A stretch of 64,000 nt of DNA from Paenibacillus sp. FJAT-26967. GTDB taxonomy: Bacteria; Bacillota; Bacilli; Paenibacillales; NBRC-103111. The notes below the pieces were generated by a model, which saw only the letters and a list, made by a program, of their open reading frames with translations, had not been told where the DNA came from and made no database searches. Position numbers and translations under genes: made by a program. Of this stretch, positions 35,536-43,805 are shown in pieces. Position 1 is the stretch's first letter. Every line of letters starts with the position of its first letter. Location of the stretch: contig NZ_LMXH01000002.1 in NCBI RefSeq assembly GCF_001541095.1, positions 243,010-307,009 on the forward strand, in the 5' to 3' direction.

Positions 35536-35994
35536 TTAGTCATTCATATAAGATTCCAGCATCCAAATATGCTTCTCAAGAGCCATGCAAATTTCGGTGA
35601 TCATATCTGCCGTACCGTGATCGCCGCTCTCCTCAGCTGCTTCAATGAGTTCTTTGGATTCTTCGGTAATGGTCTTGAAATCTTGAACAAGTTCCTCGAC
35701 CATTTGTCCGGCGTTACGTTCAGGTGAAACTTCTTTAATCGAAGAGTTAGCTTGGAATTCTTTCGTTGTAGATAGCGGTTTGCCTTTCAATTGAAGAATA
35801 CGCTCTGCAATTTGATCTAAGTAGAGGTCTGCTTCTTTATACAGTTCTTCGAATTTAACGTGGAGTACAAAGAAGGAAGGTCCTTTCAAGTACCAATGGA
35901 ACTGATGAAGCTTGACGTACATGACCGCCCAGTTTGCGACCTGTTTATTCAAAAGAGTTACGGTTTGCTGTTCTTTGGTTGCTGTTTTAGCCAT
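35536..35994 (-). CDS. dps: Dps-family ferritin-like DNA protection protein
   Basis: A 152-residue Dps/MrgA-type miniferritin that oxidises and stores iron and shields DNA during stress. The ferroxidase ligands are visible in VKLHQFHWYLKG and LHVKFEELYKEADLYLDQIAERI. The frame is open for 26 more codons upstream, but AAGGAGG lies nine bases before the ATG at 35994. A SigB-type promoter sits at 36059-36084. In Bacillus subtilis dps is a SigB gene and mrgA a PerR gene; no PerR box is seen here, which favours the dps assignment. Confidence 0.93.
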   Translation of the reverse strand: MAKTATKEQQTVTLLNKQVANWAVMYVKLHQFHWYLKGPSFFVLHVKFEELYKEADLYLDQIAERILQLKGKPLSTTKEFQANSSIKEVSPERNAGQMVEELVQDFKTITEESKELIEAAEESGDHGTADMITEICMALEKHIWMLESYMND

Positions 35995-36058
35995 GAAATA
36001 TTTCCTCCTTAAATATCGATCTTTGGGATCAATCTTGTAATGTTGTTCTACAACTTGA

Positions 36059-36084
36059 TTACCCGGTGACACCTACGCCGAAAC
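36059..36084 (-). promoter_or_regulatory. SigB-type promoter of dps
   Basis: Minus strand: GTTTCG (36079-36084), 14-base spacer, GGGTAA (36059-36064). The form is the same as the rsbV promoter. Confidence 0.8.
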
Positions 36085-36098
36085 AAGTTCAAATAACT

Positions 36099-36125
36099 GT
36101 TTCAATGCTCTGCTGCAATGGTTAC
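36099..36125 (+). promoter_or_regulatory. Possible SigB promoter for the YtxG-like gene
   Basis: GTTTCA, 15-base spacer, GGTTAC. The -35 is perfect against the other sites but the -10 has a mismatch. It is divergent from the dps promoter. Confidence 0.4.
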
Positions 36126-36187
36126 TAATGATAGAACACGGATGAAACCTATTAGTTTAGGTGCAGGCATAAGAAGGAGGAATGTTC

Positions 36188-36646
36188 ATGATTTGGCAAA
36201 TAAGCGTAGCTCTCATTGCAATCGCGTTTGTGGTACTCGTTGTTTTCTTAGTGAAAACTCTTCGTTCGGTAACGGAGCTGGTCGCTCAAACGAATCAGAC
36301 CATTCAGCAGGTGCAGCAGCAGCTGACTGTAGTAAGCCAAGAAGCCAATGAGTTAATACGTCATACCAATGAAGTAAGTGTGGATGTGCGCAATAAACTG
36401 CAAGCTTTGGATAAAACGTTTTATACCATTAAGAATGTCGGCGATGTGGTGAATGAAATTTCTACATCTGTCCGCCAGACATCAGCAACCGTAACAAGCT
36501 CTATGAGAAACAAGGTAGAGAAGGAGCTGAACTCTCCTAAAAGTATCGTGAATCGTATTGCTCCACTTGTTCCTGTTGCTTTGGATATGTGGAAGAGAAT
36601 CAAGCAAGTTCGCTCTACAGAGAATAAAAACGTAGCCGTCAAATAA
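36188..36646 (+). CDS. YtxG-like DUF948 general stress protein
   Basis: A 152-residue protein with an N-terminal transmembrane helix (about residues 3-23) and a long amphipathic coiled coil (TNQTIQQVQQQLTVVSQEANELIRHTNE...) of the DUF948 family. In Bacillus subtilis ytxG heads the SigB-controlled ytxGHJ operon; a YtxH-like gene lies 4 kb away here. An ATG at 36182 is almost touching the ribosome site AAGGAGG, so the ATG at 36188 is preferred. A small hairpin (AGCCGTC/GACGGCT, 36634-36653) spans the stop codon. Function unknown. Confidence 0.85.
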   Translation: MIWQISVALIAIAFVVLVVFLVKTLRSVTELVAQTNQTIQQVQQQLTVVSQEANELIRHTNEVSVDVRNKLQALDKTFYTIKNVGDVVNEISTSVRQTSATVTSSMRNKVEKELNSPKSIVNRIAPLVPVALDMWKRIKQVRSTENKNVAVK

Positions 36647-36684
36647 GACGGCTCTTACAAATTAGAAAGTGGAACAAAAAAATT

Positions 36685-36710
36685 GTTTCATATGATTCGA
36701 AATAGGGTAA
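36685..36710 (+). promoter_or_regulatory. SigB-type promoter of rsbV-rsbW-sigB
   Basis: GTTTCA (36685-36690), 14-base spacer, GGGTAA (36705-36710), 57 bases before rsbV. It agrees with the SigB consensus and implies positive autoregulation. Confidence 0.85.
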
Positions 36711-36767
36711 TGTAGAAGTATGCTTTAATCTTATATAGGCGGGTCATTTACTAAGGAGGCCAATTCA

Positions 36768-37103
36768 ATGGTGCAAGAGAACAAATTTAGAATGGAAAAA
36801 CAACTCACGGATGATGATAATATCATCTCCTTGATCGGGGAGTTAGACCTCTCCAAAGCTTCCGAATTCAATTCAGCGATTGATCCGTTCGTTCAAGAAA
36901 CCAATCGCAAGCTCATTCTTAACCTGAAAGAATTGACATATATCGATAGCACCGGCATTGGAGTGATTCTGACGATTATCAAAACACGTCATGCTCTCAA
37001 AGCTCCTTTTGGAGTGGAGAATATTCCTCCTAAAGTACAGAAGCTTTTTGATTTGACCGGGTTAACCCCGTTCTTGTCCGCTGTAGCTAATACTGTTAAT
37101 TAA
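36768..37103 (+). CDS. rsbV: Anti-anti-sigma factor RsbV
   Basis: A 111-residue STAS-domain protein. Unphosphorylated RsbV binds RsbW and frees SigB; RsbW phosphorylates it on Ser61 in the sequence LTYIDSTGIGVIL. AAGGAGG precedes the ATG, and a SigB promoter lies upstream. The operon is the minimal rsbV-rsbW-sigB form: there is no rsbR, rsbS, rsbT, rsbU or rsbX beside it, so activation must come from elsewhere, most obviously the REC-PP2C phosphatase at 25197-26336. RsbV rather than SpoIIAA is chosen because sigB follows. Confidence 0.92.
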   Translation: MVQENKFRMEKQLTDDDNIISLIGELDLSKASEFNSAIDPFVQETNRKLILNLKELTYIDSTGIGVILTIIKTRHALKAPFGVENIPPKVQKLFDLTGLTPFLSAVANTVN

Positions 37104-37123
37104 GAAAGGAAAGAAAAGGGTAT

Positions 37124-37573
37124 ATGGAATCGACTAATCGAACTGTACGTTTGACACTGCCTGCCGAAGCTGATTATATCGACCTCGTTCGTTTAACGTT
37201 GTACGGGATCAGCTCCAAAATGGGTTTCTCTTATGAAGATATCGAAGATATGAAAGTAGCAGTTTCGGAAGCATGTAACAATGTAGTTGTTCATGCCTAT
37301 GAGCCTGGTCAAGGCGGGAATATGGAAGTTCATTTCGAAGATATCGATAATGGACTGAGAATTCTTGTGCAGGACCAAGGACTAAGCTTTGACCATGATA
37401 GAAAAGTGCGCTCAGCCGATTCACTTCACAACAAATCGCTGGATGAAGTGAGCAGCGGAGGTCTAGGGTTATATTTGATGCAGGCCTTAATGGACCATGT
37501 GGAAGTGAAAGGGGAACAAGGCACAGTTGTCATTTTAACGAAGATGGTCAGCAAAAGTGAGGAAATGGTATGA
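37124..37573 (+). CDS. rsbW: Anti-sigma factor and serine kinase RsbW
   Basis: A 149-residue GHKL-fold kinase that holds SigB inactive and phosphorylates RsbV. Visible features are the N-box VSEACNNVVVHAYE, the G1 region VQDQGLSFD and the G2 region SGGLGLYLMQALMDHV. GGAAAGAAAAGGG lies before the ATG. Its stop overlaps the sigB ATG by four bases (ATGA), so anti-sigma and sigma factor are translationally coupled. Confidence 0.93.
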   Translation: MESTNRTVRLTLPAEADYIDLVRLTLYGISSKMGFSYEDIEDMKVAVSEACNNVVVHAYEPGQGGNMEVHFEDIDNGLRILVQDQGLSFDHDRKVRSADSLHNKSLDEVSSGGLGLYLMQALMDHVEVKGEQGTVVILTKMVSKSEEMV

Positions 37574-38346
37574 AATTACAATCCGAGAGGAAAGAGATGG
37601 AGCATATCCATGATCTGATTCGACAGTATCAGGAGACTGAATGCAATGATATCGCTACCTCTTTGCTTATCCAATATGAGTCCACTGTAAAAATGGCAGC
37701 ATCGAAAATGTCCCGCAACCGGCCGGATCTTCATGAAGATCTGGTTCAGATCGGTAACATTTCTCTGCTCAAGCTGTTTAAACAGTTTGATCCTACACTG
37801 GGTGTGCAGTTTGATGCTTATATGATGAAAAGCATTATTGGTCATATGAAGAATTACCTTCGTGACAAGTCTTGGTATATTCAAGTTCCGCGGCGGATTA
37901 AAGAAAAGGGGTTTCAAATTCAGCAGGCAATCGATCATTTAACCATGCGTTTGGAACGATCGCCTAATGTTAATGAAATTGCAGAAGAATTAAGTTTGAC
38001 CGCTGAGGAAACGATTGAAATCTTGGCAGGACGGGAATGCTATCATTATGTATCTTTGGACATGCCTTTATCCACTGAAGAGAACGGATCAACTATTGGA
38101 GACGTGCTAGGTACACAGATTGATGAGTATTTGAACGTCGATAATAAGCTCGATTTGGAAGAAGCTATGAGTCATTTGAAGCCCGAGGAACAGAAAGTAC
38201 TTATGCTTGCGTATGTGGATGGTTATTCGCAGCGCACAATAGCGCAAGATCTCGGTGTCTCCCAAATGAGCGTGTCACGTATTCAGCGAAGAGCATTAGA
38301 TAAACTTCGCAAGTATTTTGAGAAGAACAAGCCTAATGCGGATTGA
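37570..38346 (+). CDS. sigB: General stress sigma factor SigB
   Basis: A 258-residue sigma-70 family factor of the SigB/SigF/SigG group. Region 2 is seen in LHEDLVQIGNISLLKLFKQFDP and FDAYMMKSIIGHMKNYLRDKSW; region 3 in VPRRIKEKGFQIQQAIDHL; region 4 in VDGYSQRTIAQDLGVSQMSVSRIQRRALDKL. Assignment as SigB rather than SigF rests on the rsbV-rsbW context and on the SigB-type promoters found in front of this operon and several stress genes nearby. Confidence 0.92.
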   Translation: MKLQSERKEMEHIHDLIRQYQETECNDIATSLLIQYESTVKMAASKMSRNRPDLHEDLVQIGNISLLKLFKQFDPTLGVQFDAYMMKSIIGHMKNYLRDKSWYIQVPRRIKEKGFQIQQAIDHLTMRLERSPNVNEIAEELSLTAEETIEILAGRECYHYVSLDMPLSTEENGSTIGDVLGTQIDEYLNVDNKLDLEEAMSHLKPEEQKVLMLAYVDGYSQRTIAQDLGVSQMSVSRIQRRALDKLRKYFEKNKPNAD

Positions 38347-38366
38347 TGATTAGGCTTGATTGCACA

Positions 38367-38397
38367 AAAGAACACGTTGCGAGACGTGTTCTTTTTT
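38367..38397 (+). terminator. Terminator of the sigB operon
   Basis: AAAGAACACGT-TGCGAG-ACGTGTTCTTT followed by further Ts; an 11-bp perfect stem. Confidence 0.92.
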
Positions 38398-38439
38398 TAT
38401 GGACAATGATTCAAATTATGGTCAAAAGGGGGATAATTT

Positions 38440-39390
38440 GTGACTGAGCAGGAAGATAAAGATCTTCAATCCGGCAAACGGTGGGTCTGGCATAACCTGC
38501 AGGACAAAGCAGGGGATTTGAAAGCCGCTCTGGATAAGCTTCCCGATGAAGTGAAACCTTCTGTGAGGGAGGCAGCCCAAGAGCCGTTTGAGGCCCGTAT
38601 TTACCGTCACGAGCAGAGTGAATTGCTTGAAGGAGCTTTCTACTATGATTTCGATGCCAAGTGTAAAGAAGGTACACCGCTGTTTCACTTCCTGGTGAAT
38701 GTAAATCATTTGGTTACCATTAATTTTGATCTATCCTTGCTGGAGCCTTTTGAGGCTGAGACGATCGAAGAACAAGTTTTAGGTGCGGATAATGCATTAG
38801 AAGGGCTTTTTGTACTGCTCGGTTATATTGCCGAGAGGCTCCTCCACGAGTTAACTGATTATGAGAAGAGAATGCGTCAAGTCGGGGAAGAGATGCGCAA
38901 TAAGAATAATGCCAAACTCCTTGATCGTATTCTCGATCGTCGCCATGAGCTGCTGGATATAAGCAAGTGGTTCAGGCCCCTCAAGGATACCATTATGACG
39001 ACGAAAGAGCTTTTCGTGGAGGACATGGAGGAAGGGATTGAGCACCGCAGGACGGCGGTTAAGATCGAACGGATCACAACAAGGCTGGATCTCTATAAAG
39101 AAGAAGTAGAAGCTCTTCTGGCTTTGGACACCAGTATCGCGAATTATCGCGGCAATGAGATTACGAAGACGCTGACGGTCTTTACGACTGTATTTGCGCC
39201 GCCGACTTTATTGGCTGGGATTTGGGGGATGAACTTCAAGAAAATGCCGGAGCTCGAGTGGGAGACGGGGTATTTCATAGCACTTGGTCTGATTGCTATT
39301 CTTCCGGTGATTGTATTAGGCTGGTTGTATTATAAAGGTTGGACAGGAGATATTATCAAAGGCAAACGCAGGGATTCAAACCTGAAATAG
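38440..39390 (+). CDS. CorA-family divalent cation transporter
   Basis: A 316-residue CorA/MIT-family protein. The large N-terminal cytoplasmic domain is acidic and helical, ending in the long stalk helix RTAVKIERITTRLDLYKEEVEALLAL. Two C-terminal transmembrane helices follow, with the GMN signature in GIWGMNFKKMPE at the end of the first. Family members move Mg2+, Co2+ or Ni2+ as pentamers; some act as Zn2+ exporters. GTG 38440 has AAAGGGGG upstream. It begins just after the sigB terminator; its own promoter is unclear. Confidence 0.92.
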   Translation: MTEQEDKDLQSGKRWVWHNLQDKAGDLKAALDKLPDEVKPSVREAAQEPFEARIYRHEQSELLEGAFYYDFDAKCKEGTPLFHFLVNVNHLVTINFDLSLLEPFEAETIEEQVLGADNALEGLFVLLGYIAERLLHELTDYEKRMRQVGEEMRNKNNAKLLDRILDRRHELLDISKWFRPLKDTIMTTKELFVEDMEEGIEHRRTAVKIERITTRLDLYKEEVEALLALDTSIANYRGNEITKTLTVFTTVFAPPTLLAGIWGMNFKKMPELEWETGYFIALGLIAILPVIVLGWLYYKGWTGDIIKGKRRDSNLK

Positions 39391-39446
39391 GGCTTGTAAT
39401 TTCCTCCTTTTCTAAAAAAAATTAGTGTCGTTCATGGAAGGAACCG

Positions 39447-39473
39447 GTTTCAACGGCTCGTCTATATGGGTAT
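39447..39473 (+). promoter_or_regulatory. SigB-type promoter of the small protein at 39529
   Basis: GTTTCA (39447-39452), 15-base spacer, GGGTAT (39468-39473), 55 bases before the ATG. Confidence 0.7.
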
Positions 39474-39528
39474 TATAAAGGTATAACCATTTAACACAAA
39501 TCCCATTACAATAGAGGCGGTGAACCGT

Positions 39529-39843
39529 ATGACAGTCAAATATACGATCGAATGCGAAGGCAGCGAGATTCTGGTTCGTGAGGTAGACAGTTCGAATTAT
39601 CAGTTATGTATAAGAGCTTCATCCAATCCGCTGAGTAAGGGCAATATATTAGAGACGTATTCGGAATACAATCGTGCCATACGTGCAGCGGATCACTTTT
39701 GCCAATCTTACGCTCAAGCCAAGGAGCACGGTTTTTATTTGCAGGAGACCTTCCTGGTCAAACCGGATAAAGAACCGATTCCTGTAGCAGCGATTTTGAA
39801 TGAAGAAATGAAGCGGGAACAAGTCGATGCTCTTTTTGTTTAA
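39529..39843 (+). CDS. Small soluble protein, probable SigB target
   Basis: A 104-residue protein starting MTVKYTIECEGSEILVREVD; I do not recognise a family. It has no signal peptide or membrane helix and looks like a compact alpha/beta domain (YQLCIRASSNPLS, then two helices). A GTG at 39520 is within the ribosome site GAGGCGGTG, so the ATG at 39529 is preferred. It stands alone between a SigB-type promoter and its own terminator, so it is likely a monocistronic general-stress gene. Confidence 0.75.
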   Translation: MTVKYTIECEGSEILVREVDSSNYQLCIRASSNPLSKGNILETYSEYNRAIRAADHFCQSYAQAKEHGFYLQETFLVKPDKEPIPVAAILNEEMKREQVDALFV

Positions 39844-39860
39844 GAATAAGTGGAATAAAT

Positions 39861-39890
39861 AAGGCCAGCAGATTAATTGCTGGCCTTTTG
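39861..39890 (+). terminator. Terminator after the small SigB-linked gene
   Basis: AAGGCCAGCA-GATTAAT-TGCTGGCCTT followed by TTG; a 10-bp perfect stem. Confidence 0.82.
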
Positions 39891-39931
39891 TAATGGAGCT
39901 TCATACAGATGCAGTGTCTCCTTACAAAAAG

Positions 39932-39983
39932 AAACAGCTCTATTTGTAACCCGCTAAAGCCGGTTGCAAATAGGGCTGTTTTA
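39932..39983. terminator. Bidirectional terminator before the DUF5665 gene end
   Basis: AAACAGCTCTATTTGTAACC pairs with GGTTGCAAATAGGGCTGTTT, with T-rich tails on both strands. It mainly ends the minus-strand DUF5665 gene. Confidence 0.82.
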
Positions 39984-40006
39984 TAGGATGGGTATGGAGT
40001 TCGATC

Positions 40007-40336
40007 TTACTTATACATATCCACATACGAAACGATTTTGGCTATAAATTCACCGATAATCGGCATGGAGACGAATTGGGAGACGAGCCAGCCGAGGAGA
40101 GCAATGACAACAGTAGTCCCGATCGTTAACCCTAGTCCTCTGGCAAGGCCGGCTGTGAAGTTCGTTATAATACGTTTGCGCGGATTGAGATAATTCTCAA
40201 TCAGATCCTTGTACTCGGAGCGTTCCAAGGTAGTAGCAAGCCGTTCCAGCGCTAATTCTTTCTTAGTCGGCTCCTGTGAAGGAATGGGGACCTCTCCAGG
40301 TACCGGATGCTTACGGGTGGGCGGGGACATGTTCAT
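40007..40336 (-). CDS. DUF5665-like membrane protein
   Basis: A 109-residue protein with a Pro-rich N-terminus, an amphipathic segment (LALERLATTLERSEYKDLIENYLNPRKRI) and one or two membrane helices (about 68-85 and 88-100). The NFTAGLARGLGLTIGTTVVIALLG pattern is typical of the DUF5665 family of unknown function. A TTG at 40339 directly precedes ATG 40336; the latter is better spaced from AGAGGTG. Its neighbours are stress genes, but no SigB promoter is evident. Confidence 0.8.
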   Translation of the reverse strand: MNMSPPTRKHPVPGEVPIPSQEPTKKELALERLATTLERSEYKDLIENYLNPRKRIITNFTAGLARGLGLTIGTTVVIALLGWLVSQFVSMPIIGEFIAKIVSYVDMYK

Positions 40337-40393
40337 CAAGGTTCACCTCTGTCGATAAGTTGGAATGGGGCAGTATAATGGCCCTAACTAAAA

Positions 40394-40422
40394 CAGCCAG
40401 CTCTCCGCAGAGAAGCTGGCTG
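40394..40422 (-). terminator. Terminator of the YtxH-like gene
   Basis: CAGCCAGCT and AGCTGGCTG form a 9-bp stem with an internal CTC/GAG pair; on the minus strand it is followed by TTTTAG. Confidence 0.65.
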
Positions 40423-40466
40423 CCGATGTTGGAGGAACGGATAAGATGCTCGTTCTCACAAGTCGC

Positions 40467-40868
40467 TTAATTCATCGGTTTGTTCGAATTATGATCTGTT
40501 CCGTTAACCAGTTGATTTGTGCGTTGATCGTTCATATCTTTGACATCATCAAGTTTATTTTGAGCGGAAGTTTCAGCGCTGCTCAACATATCTTTGGATG
40601 CGCTGGCTGCATTACTGACCATTTCCTTAGAGCGGTCAACCAGTGTACTTGTTTGTTCGTTAACGCGTGTAGCTACATCCGCAACTTTTGTTTTGGCTTC
40701 AGAAGCCATTTCCTGACCCTTCGCCATCCACTCGGAGCATTTGATGGACAAATCGTCTCTGAACTCACGTCCTGATTTCGGGGCAAGCAGCAAAGCCGTC
40801 AGCGCACCGACACCTGCACCTACAAGAGTACCTAGCAATAAACCGGTTCCTTTGGATTCGTTAGACAT
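40467..40868 (-). CDS. YtxH-family general stress protein
   Basis: A 133-residue YtxH-domain protein: N-terminal glycine-rich membrane helix (GLLLGTLVGAGVGALTALLLAPKSGREFRDD), then a polar, Ala/Ser/Lys-rich helix with LEA-like character to the C-terminus. Bacillus ytxH is SigB-controlled together with ytxG. AAAGGAGATG precedes the ATG. It lies 74 bases behind the GlsB-like gene and could be transcribed from that gene's SigB promoter; a dyad lies between them (40911-40927). Confidence 0.86.
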   Translation of the reverse strand: MSNESKGTGLLLGTLVGAGVGALTALLLAPKSGREFRDDLSIKCSEWMAKGQEMASEAKTKVADVATRVNEQTSTLVDRSKEMVSNAASASKDMLSSAETSAQNKLDDVKDMNDQRTNQLVNGTDHNSNKPMN

Positions 40869-40910
40869 TTTGATCCATCTCCTTTTAAGTTAAAATGTTA
40901 TAACACTGGT

Positions 40911-40927
40911 ACATTTATACTAAATGT
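40911..40927. repeat. Dyad ACATTTA-TAC-TAAATGT upstream of the YtxH-like gene
   Basis: Perfect 7-bp arms with 3-base centre in the 74-base gap between two stress genes; a possible operator. No known regulator consensus was matched. Confidence 0.45.
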
Positions 40928-40942
40928 GGAAGTGTTCTTGGA

Positions 40943-41203
40943 TTAAGCGTTGCTGCGATTGAAAGCACGGCTGATCATACCGATCAGGAAAACAAAGAGG
41001 GCTGCGCCGATTATAGCCGGGATCACTGCGAAGCCACCGATTTGGGGACCCCATTTGCCCAGCAATAAATATCCGAGCCAAGCTCCCACAAAACCAGCGA
41101 TCATGGAGCCGATAATGCCTCCGGGCATGTTGCTTCTCACAATTGCATCACCAATTATCCCGATGACCACGGCCATTATAATGGTGATAATCAGTCCAAT
41201 CAT
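40943..41203 (-). CDS. GlsB/YeaQ/YmgE-family stress membrane protein
   Basis: An 86-residue, three-helix membrane protein of the transglycosylase-associated (GlsB/YeaQ) family. The motifs GLIITIIMAVVIGIIGDAIV, MPGGIIGSMIAGFVGAWLGYLLLGKWGP and GFAVIPAIIGAALFVFLIG are characteristic. The frame begins at a TTG (41227), but GAGAGGAGAG lies just before the ATG at 41203. A clear SigB-type promoter is 45 bases upstream. Family members respond to envelope and acid stress; the mechanism is unknown. Confidence 0.9.
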   Translation of the reverse strand: MIGLIITIIMAVVIGIIGDAIVRSNMPGGIIGSMIAGFVGAWLGYLLLGKWGPQIGGFAVIPAIIGAALFVFLIGMISRAFNRSNA

Positions 41204-41247
41204 GGTTCCACTCTCCTCTTGTCTCAATTAACTTGCCGTACCAATTT

Positions 41248-41273
41248 GTACCCGCCAGCAGGCGAGGTGAAAC
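41248..41273 (-). promoter_or_regulatory. SigB-type promoter of the GlsB-like gene
   Basis: Minus strand: GTTTCA (41268-41273), 14-base spacer, GGGTAC (41248-41253). Confidence 0.8.
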
Positions 41274-41302
41274 AAAAGGAGGGAAAGAGAGGACGGAATT
41301 CA

Positions 41303-42217
41303 CTACAGATGAGTGCCTTGCTCAAGCATCACTTTCTGCATGGTTTGGATAAACGCCTCCGAGGCTTTAGACAAGTACCGTCCCTTGCGATGAGCAATGA
41401 CCAGCGTACGGGACGGATGATTGTGCAAAGGCAAATGTACCGGGGACAATTCACTTCGGTTGCGTTTGGAAATGAGATACGGGACGAATGCGATCCCCAT
41501 TCCCGCGGCGACGAGGGATTGAACGGTTTCCATGTTGCTGCTTTCGAAGACGATGCGGGGAGTGAATCCTGCTTCCTGACATAATTTCACGTTGATTTTG
41601 CGGAACCCCTGGCCCTTTTTTAATGCGATGAAAGATTCATTCTCCAGGTCCGCGATATCAACCGGTTTCCCGCTGTTTAAATGGCGGATCGCCAGCGGAT
41701 GGTTCGGCGGGAAAGCGATGACGATTTCTTCATCCAGGAGCGGGGTGTAGACAAGTGTATCTTCCTGCATGGGGAGAGCGAGCAGCGAAATGTCCGTTTG
41801 CCCGCTTAAGGTTAGCTTCTCTAGATTCGATGATGTTTCTTCGACAAGGATCACTTCGATATCGGGATAAGCCGCTTGGAAAGCCGGCAGCACATATGGC
41901 ATGATGGTCGAACCGGTAATCGGCATACTGCCGACCACAAGCCGCCCTTTCTTCATCAGGGAGATGTCTTCCATTTCTTGTTTTAATTGCTCCAGGCTGT
42001 CTAGAATGGTCTGGGCTTTCTCTACAAAAATCGAACCCGCATGTGTGAGTTCAACGGAATTTGTACTGCGCTGGAAAAGCAAAACACCAATTTCACGCTC
42101 TAGCTTGGATAGCTGCTGACTCAGGGAAGGCTGGGCGATATGAAGTTTTTCAGCTGCACGCGAAAAATTACGTTCAATGGCGATTTGAACGGCATATTGT
42201 AGTTGACGAAGTTCCAT
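41303..42217 (-). CDS. LysR-family regulator divergent from leuCD
   Basis: A 304-residue LysR-type regulator. The N-terminal winged helix is MELRQLQYAVQIAIERNFSRAAEKLHIAQPSLSQQLSKLE, followed by a periplasmic-binding-like effector domain (about 90-300). It is divergent from leuC with 136 bases between them, the usual layout for a regulator of the adjacent operon. A T-N11-A dyad sits between the genes (42251-42265). The effector is unknown; a leucine-pathway intermediate or another metabolite are both possible. Confidence 0.9.
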   Translation of the reverse strand: MELRQLQYAVQIAIERNFSRAAEKLHIAQPSLSQQLSKLEREIGVLLFQRSTNSVELTHAGSIFVEKAQTILDSLEQLKQEMEDISLMKKGRLVVGSMPITGSTIMPYVLPAFQAAYPDIEVILVEETSSNLEKLTLSGQTDISLLALPMQEDTLVYTPLLDEEIVIAFPPNHPLAIRHLNSGKPVDIADLENESFIALKKGQGFRKINVKLCQEAGFTPRIVFESSNMETVQSLVAAGMGIAFVPYLISKRNRSELSPVHLPLHNHPSRTLVIAHRKGRYLSKASEAFIQTMQKVMLEQGTHL

Positions 42218-42250
42218 GCGGGAAACCCCCCGGTAGTTTATTGGTTTTAC

Positions 42251-42265
42251 CTATCAAGGCTATAG
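42251..42265. promoter_or_regulatory. Candidate LysR operator
   Basis: CTATCAAGGCTATAG: CTAT/ATAG arms and a T-N11-A core, in the middle of the LysR-leuC divergent region, where such boxes are expected. Confidence 0.45.
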
Positions 42266-42321
42266 TTATTATATCTTGGAACAATGAAGAAGGAAATGGT
42301 AGCATGAAGTTATTCAAAGTT

Positions 42322-42342
42322 AGATAAACGGAATCTTTATCT
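42322..42342 (+). repeat. Small hairpin before the leuC ribosome site
   Basis: AGATAAA-CGGAATC-TTTATCT, perfect 7-bp arms, ending directly before GGGGTG. It may influence leuC translation. Confidence 0.4.
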
Positions 42343-42353
42343 GGGGTGACGAC

Positions 42354-43775
42354 ATGAGCAAAAGAACATTATTCGAGAAAATTTGGGATAACCACGTTAT
42401 TAATCAAGAAGAAGGAAAGCCAAGCATTCTTTATATTGACCTGCATCTGGTTCATGAGGTTACTTCACCGCAAGCATTCGAAGGACTCCGCTTGAGCGGC
42501 CGCCCGGTACGTCGTCCGGAACTCACTTTCGCGACGATGGACCACAATGTGCCTACACAGGATCGTTTCAACATCAAAGATCCGATTTCCAAACAGCAGA
42601 TTGATACGCTGTCAAAGAACTGCAGTGATTTCGGCGTTACGCTGTTCGATCTCAATCACGTGGATCAAGGCGTTGTACACGTTATGGGTCCGGAACTTGG
42701 TCTTACACATCCGGGTAAAACAATTGTCTGCGGCGACAGCCATACGTCGACACACGGTGCTTTCGGCGCGCTTGCTTTCGGAATCGGTACAAGTGAAGTG
42801 GAGCATGTGCTTGCTACACAAACCCTTCAGCAGTCCAAAGCGAAGACGCTTGAAGTCCGCGTAAACGGCGCCCTGCCGGTCGGCATTACGGCTAAAGACC
42901 TTATTCTCGGCATTATCGCCAAGTACGGGACGGACTTTGCAACTGGCTATGTTATTGAATACACAGGTGAAGCTATCCGCAACCTGACGATGGAAGAGCG
43001 GATGACTGTTTGTAATATGTCCATTGAAGGCGGAGCGAGAGCAGGACTTATTGCTCCTGACGAGACTACTTTCAATTATCTGCGCGGACGCCAGTACGTT
43101 CCGCAAGATGCTGCTTTTGACGAGGCGGTTGAGGCTTGGAAGCTTCTTCAGACGGATGAGGGCGCAGAATACGACCTCATTCTGGATTTCGATGCAGCTA
43201 CTCTCGTGCCGCAGGTGACATGGGGAACTAGCCCGGGCATGGGAACTGGCGTAACCAGTAATGTACCGAATCCAGCGGACATGGAAACAGAGAACGAACG
43301 CAAAGCGGCCGAGAAGGCGCTTGAGTATATGGGTCTTCAGCCGGGCACTCCAATGACGGAACTGAGCATTGACCGCGTATTTATCGGTTCCTGCACGAAT
43401 GGACGGATAGAAGATCTCCGCCGTGCGGCAGCTGTTGCCAGCGGTTATAAAGTTAATCCGGGCGTGAATGCCATCGTTGTTCCGGGTTCCGGACGCGTCA
43501 AGCTTCAGGCCGAGAAAGAAGGACTCGACAAAATCTTCGTCGAAGCCGGATTCGAATGGCGTGATGCGGGCTGCAGTATGTGTCTGGCAATGAATCCGGA
43601 CGTGCTTAGCCCTGGTGAGCGCTGTGCATCTACTTCCAACCGTAACTTCGAAGGCCGTCAGGGACGCGGAGGCAGAACGCACCTCGTTTCTCCGGAAATG
43701 GCGGCAGCCGCCGCTATTGAAGGACATTTTGTAGACGTCCGCGATTGGAAGTATAAAGTGGCACAGGAAGCGTAA
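42354..43775 (+). CDS. leuC: 3-isopropylmalate dehydratase large subunit
   Basis: A 473-residue aconitase-family large subunit that, with LeuD, isomerises 2- to 3-isopropylmalate in leucine synthesis. The three 4Fe-4S cysteines are visible: [14 protein letters not shown] (about residue 124), [18 protein letters not shown] and [15 protein letters not shown]. Also seen are [12 protein letters not shown] and [22 protein letters not shown] near the C-terminus. Length is normal. ATG 42354 follows GGGGTGACGAC. leuD lies 30 bases downstream. leuA and leuB are not in the window. Confidence 0.97.
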   Translation: MSKRTLFEKIWDNHVINQEEGKPSILYIDLHLVHEVTSPQAFEGLRLSGRPVRRPELTFATMDHNVPTQDRFNIKDPISKQQIDTLSKNCSDFGVTLFDLNHVDQGVVHVMGPELGLTHPGKTIVCGDSHTSTHGAFGALAFGIGTSEVEHVLATQTLQQSKAKTLEVRVNGALPVGITAKDLILGIIAKYGTDFATGYVIEYTGEAIRNLTMEERMTVCNMSIEGGARAGLIAPDETTFNYLRGRQYVPQDAAFDEAVEAWKLLQTDEGAEYDLILDFDAATLVPQVTWGTSPGMGTGVTSNVPNPADMETENERKAAEKALEYMGLQPGTPMTELSIDRVFIGSCTNGRIEDLRRAAAVASGYKVNPGVNAIVVPGSGRVKLQAEKEGLDKIFVEAGFEWRDAGCSMCLAMNPDVLSPGERCASTSNRNFEGRQGRGGRTHLVSPEMAAAAAIEGHFVDVRDWKYKVAQEA

Positions 43776-43805
43776 TTAACCCATCAGGAAGCGAGGAGAA
43801 CATCC

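Noticed and set aside
42612-43727. 371-residue antisense frame inside leuC
   Set aside because: The leuC frame has all expected motifs; the antisense frame arises from codon bias and has unnatural composition.
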